DNA of 6,989 bases from Mollicutes bacterium (GTDB lineage Bacteria; Bacillota_I; Bacilli_A; Izemoplasmatales; Izemoplasmataceae). The position numbers and the translations under genes are program-made. The notes beneath the pieces were generated by a model. It was given only the letters and a program-made list of their open reading frames with translations. It made no database searches and was not told the origin of the DNA. Below are positions 6,377-6,989 of the stretch, one piece after another (position 1 is the first letter of the stretch; every line of letters starts with the position of its first letter). The DNA is taken from the NCBI GenBank assembly GCA_003559585.1, contig PWKX01000029.1, positions 1 to 6,989 on the forward strand, read 5' to 3'.

Positions 6377-6545
6377 ACATAGTTTTGATTAGGACAGTGT
6401 TTTACACAGCTCTTAAGTCCAATATATTCAAATCATGGCGTCTCGAATGACAAAGCCTAATTGGTATACAACGATTATCTATCTCATCCTCTTATAAAAT
6501 AAACCATGACAAGAAAACATCGCTCAAATTACCTAGCGCCATGTT

Positions 6546-6564
6546 TCATAAGAAAACCTTATGA
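6546..6564. repeat. 7-base inverted repeat just upstream of the FMN-binding gene promoter
   Basis: TCATAAG (6546-6552), loop AAAAC, CTTATGA (6558-6564), ending 5 bases before the -35 box. It has no T tract, so it is not a terminator; a regulator site is possible. Confidence 0.45.
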
Positions 6565-6569
6565 TGTTA

Positions 6570-6598
6570 TTGACAAAGGCATGTTTATCCGTTATATT
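6570..6598 (+). promoter_or_regulatory. Sigma-A promoter of the FMN-binding protein gene
   Basis: Consensus TTGACA (6570-6575), a 17-base spacer, and TATATT (6593-6598), five of six matches. The predicted start is near 6605, inside the palindrome at 6604-6620, giving a leader of about 45 bases. Confidence 0.85.
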
Positions 6599-6603
6599 AT
6601 AAA

Positions 6604-6620
6604 AGTGAACAGTGTTCACT
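6604..6620. promoter_or_regulatory. Palindromic operator, TetR-like, over the transcript start
   Basis: Perfect 17-base palindrome: AGTGAACA, central G, TGTTCACT. GTGAACA/TGTTCAC half-sites with a one-base centre are typical of TetR/AcrR-family operators. Lying at the predicted start point just after the -10, a bound protein would block transcription. No TetR gene is in the window; the identity of the regulator is inferred. Confidence 0.75.
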
Positions 6621-6649
6621 ATATGTCACAGCGTTAACAGGAGCGTCTC

Positions 6650-6989
6650 ATGAAAAAAATTATTCTAATATTGATTATCATCACCACACTTATCTTCAGC
6701 ACCATTTTTGGTGTGTTGTTTTATCTTTCACGAGATTTAGATGACAACAGCAACATCACGATAGAAAGTTTACAATTATCTGAGGTATCTGATGGCACCT
6801 ACTTAGGCACATATGAAGGTGGACGGTTTAGCAATACGGTTGAAATCCATGTAGAAGATAACACGATTACCGCCATCAATATCATTGATTCCATTCGGTT
6901 TGAAAGAACCGAAATCACTGAAAATCTATTGCAAGCGGTTCTTGACAGTCAAAGCTTAGACATCGACGTCGAAGCGGGTGCAACCATCA
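6650..6989 (+). CDS. Membrane-anchored FMN-binding-domain protein, 5' part
   Basis: The first 113 codons are present and the gene runs off the window. Residues 1-3 (MKK) and a hydrophobic stretch at 4-26 form an uncleaved anchor or signal. There is no lipobox cysteine, so it is not an evident lipoprotein. After a short linker an FMN_bind (NosR/NqrC/RnfG-type) domain starts: DGTYLGTYEGGRFSNTVEIHV (48-68), a strand NTITAINII, and DVEAGAT (106-112), which fits the Dxx(S/T/A)GAT motif where ApbE attaches FMN to the threonine through a phosphoester bond. It is therefore likely an extracytoplasmic electron carrier. AGGAG (6639-6643) with a 6-base spacer supports the ATG. It has its own promoter with a TetR-like operator. 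Partner reductase and ApbE would have to lie outside the window. Confidence 0.88.
   Translation, partial: MKKIILILIIITTLIFSTIFGVLFYLSRDLDDNSNITIESLQLSEVSDGTYLGTYEGGRFSNTVEIHVEDNTITAINIIDSIRFERTEITENLLQAVLDSQSLDIDVEAGATI

Larger units (their letters stand above)
6286..6649. other. Intergenic regulatory interval without a supported gene
   Basis: The interval separates the divergent channel and FMN-binding genes. It holds the channel promoter with its 10-base inverted repeat, a short GTGT-TTT-ACAC repeat (6397-6407), a 7-base inverted repeat at 6546-6564, and the promoter, palindrome and ribosome binding site of the FMN-binding gene. Between about 6410 and 6545 I see no other recognisable element. 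Short frames at 6435 and 6506 lack ribosome binding sites. Confidence 0.7.

Noticed and set aside
6435..6497. 20-codon frame with a hydrophobic end
   Set aside because: No ribosome binding site or promoter, too short to judge, and no recognisable similarity.
6506..6637. 43-codon plus-strand frame
   Set aside because: It runs through the -35, -10 and palindrome of the FMN-binding gene and lacks a ribosome binding site.

Overview
The window looks like a chromosomal stretch of a low-GC, Gram-positive-type bacterium (Firmicutes, or a Mollicutes relative that keeps the standard code). Two genes here end in TGA, which argues against the Mycoplasma code. The promoters match sigma-A consensus, Shine-Dalgarno sites are strong (AAGGTG is used repeatedly), the riboflavin importer is an ECF S component behind an FMN riboswitch, and the regulator is of the Fur type. 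An Acholeplasma/Izemoplasma-like or Erysipelotrichia-like host is a guess from general character, not something the sequence proves.

Layout. (1) 1-2625, plus strand: the 3' part of a zinc/manganese-type ABC importer operon. It runs substrate-binding protein (5' end cut by the window), ATPase, permease, then a Fur/Zur-type repressor, with overlaps of 8 and 4 bases and a 9-base gap. It closes on a bidirectional terminator. (2) 2640-3305, minus strand: a six-helix membrane protein I do not recognise, converging on that terminator and divergent from (3) 3436-4299, plus strand: a two-helix protein with a DUF3137-like soluble domain. Back-to-back promoters lie between these two genes. (4) 4344-5223, minus strand: a riboflavin ECF S component (RibU) with a complete control region of consensus promoter, FMN aptamer, terminator hairpin and Shine-Dalgarno site, sharing a second bidirectional terminator with (3). 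(5) 5272-6276, minus strand: an MthK-like two-helix potassium channel with an RCK (TrkA-N/TrkA-C) domain. (6) 6286-6649: a non-coding interval of about 360 bases with several inverted repeats and promoters on both strands. (7) 6650 to the end, plus strand: the start of a membrane-anchored FMN-binding-domain protein with a flavinylation motif, behind a promoter whose start point is covered by a 17-base palindrome.

How they fit. The first block is metal uptake with its probable zinc-sensing repressor. RibU and the FMN-binding protein share a flavin theme: riboflavin import controlled by FMN, and an extracytoplasmic protein likely to carry covalent FMN. They are separated by the channel gene and sit on opposite strands, so a functional link is only inference. 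The most interesting detail is a well-formed internal ribosome binding site and ATG between the pore and RCK parts of the channel gene. It sits where MthK uses an internal start to make free RCK subunits. I saw no mobile element, CRISPR array, tRNA or rRNA, and no clearly novel multi-gene system.
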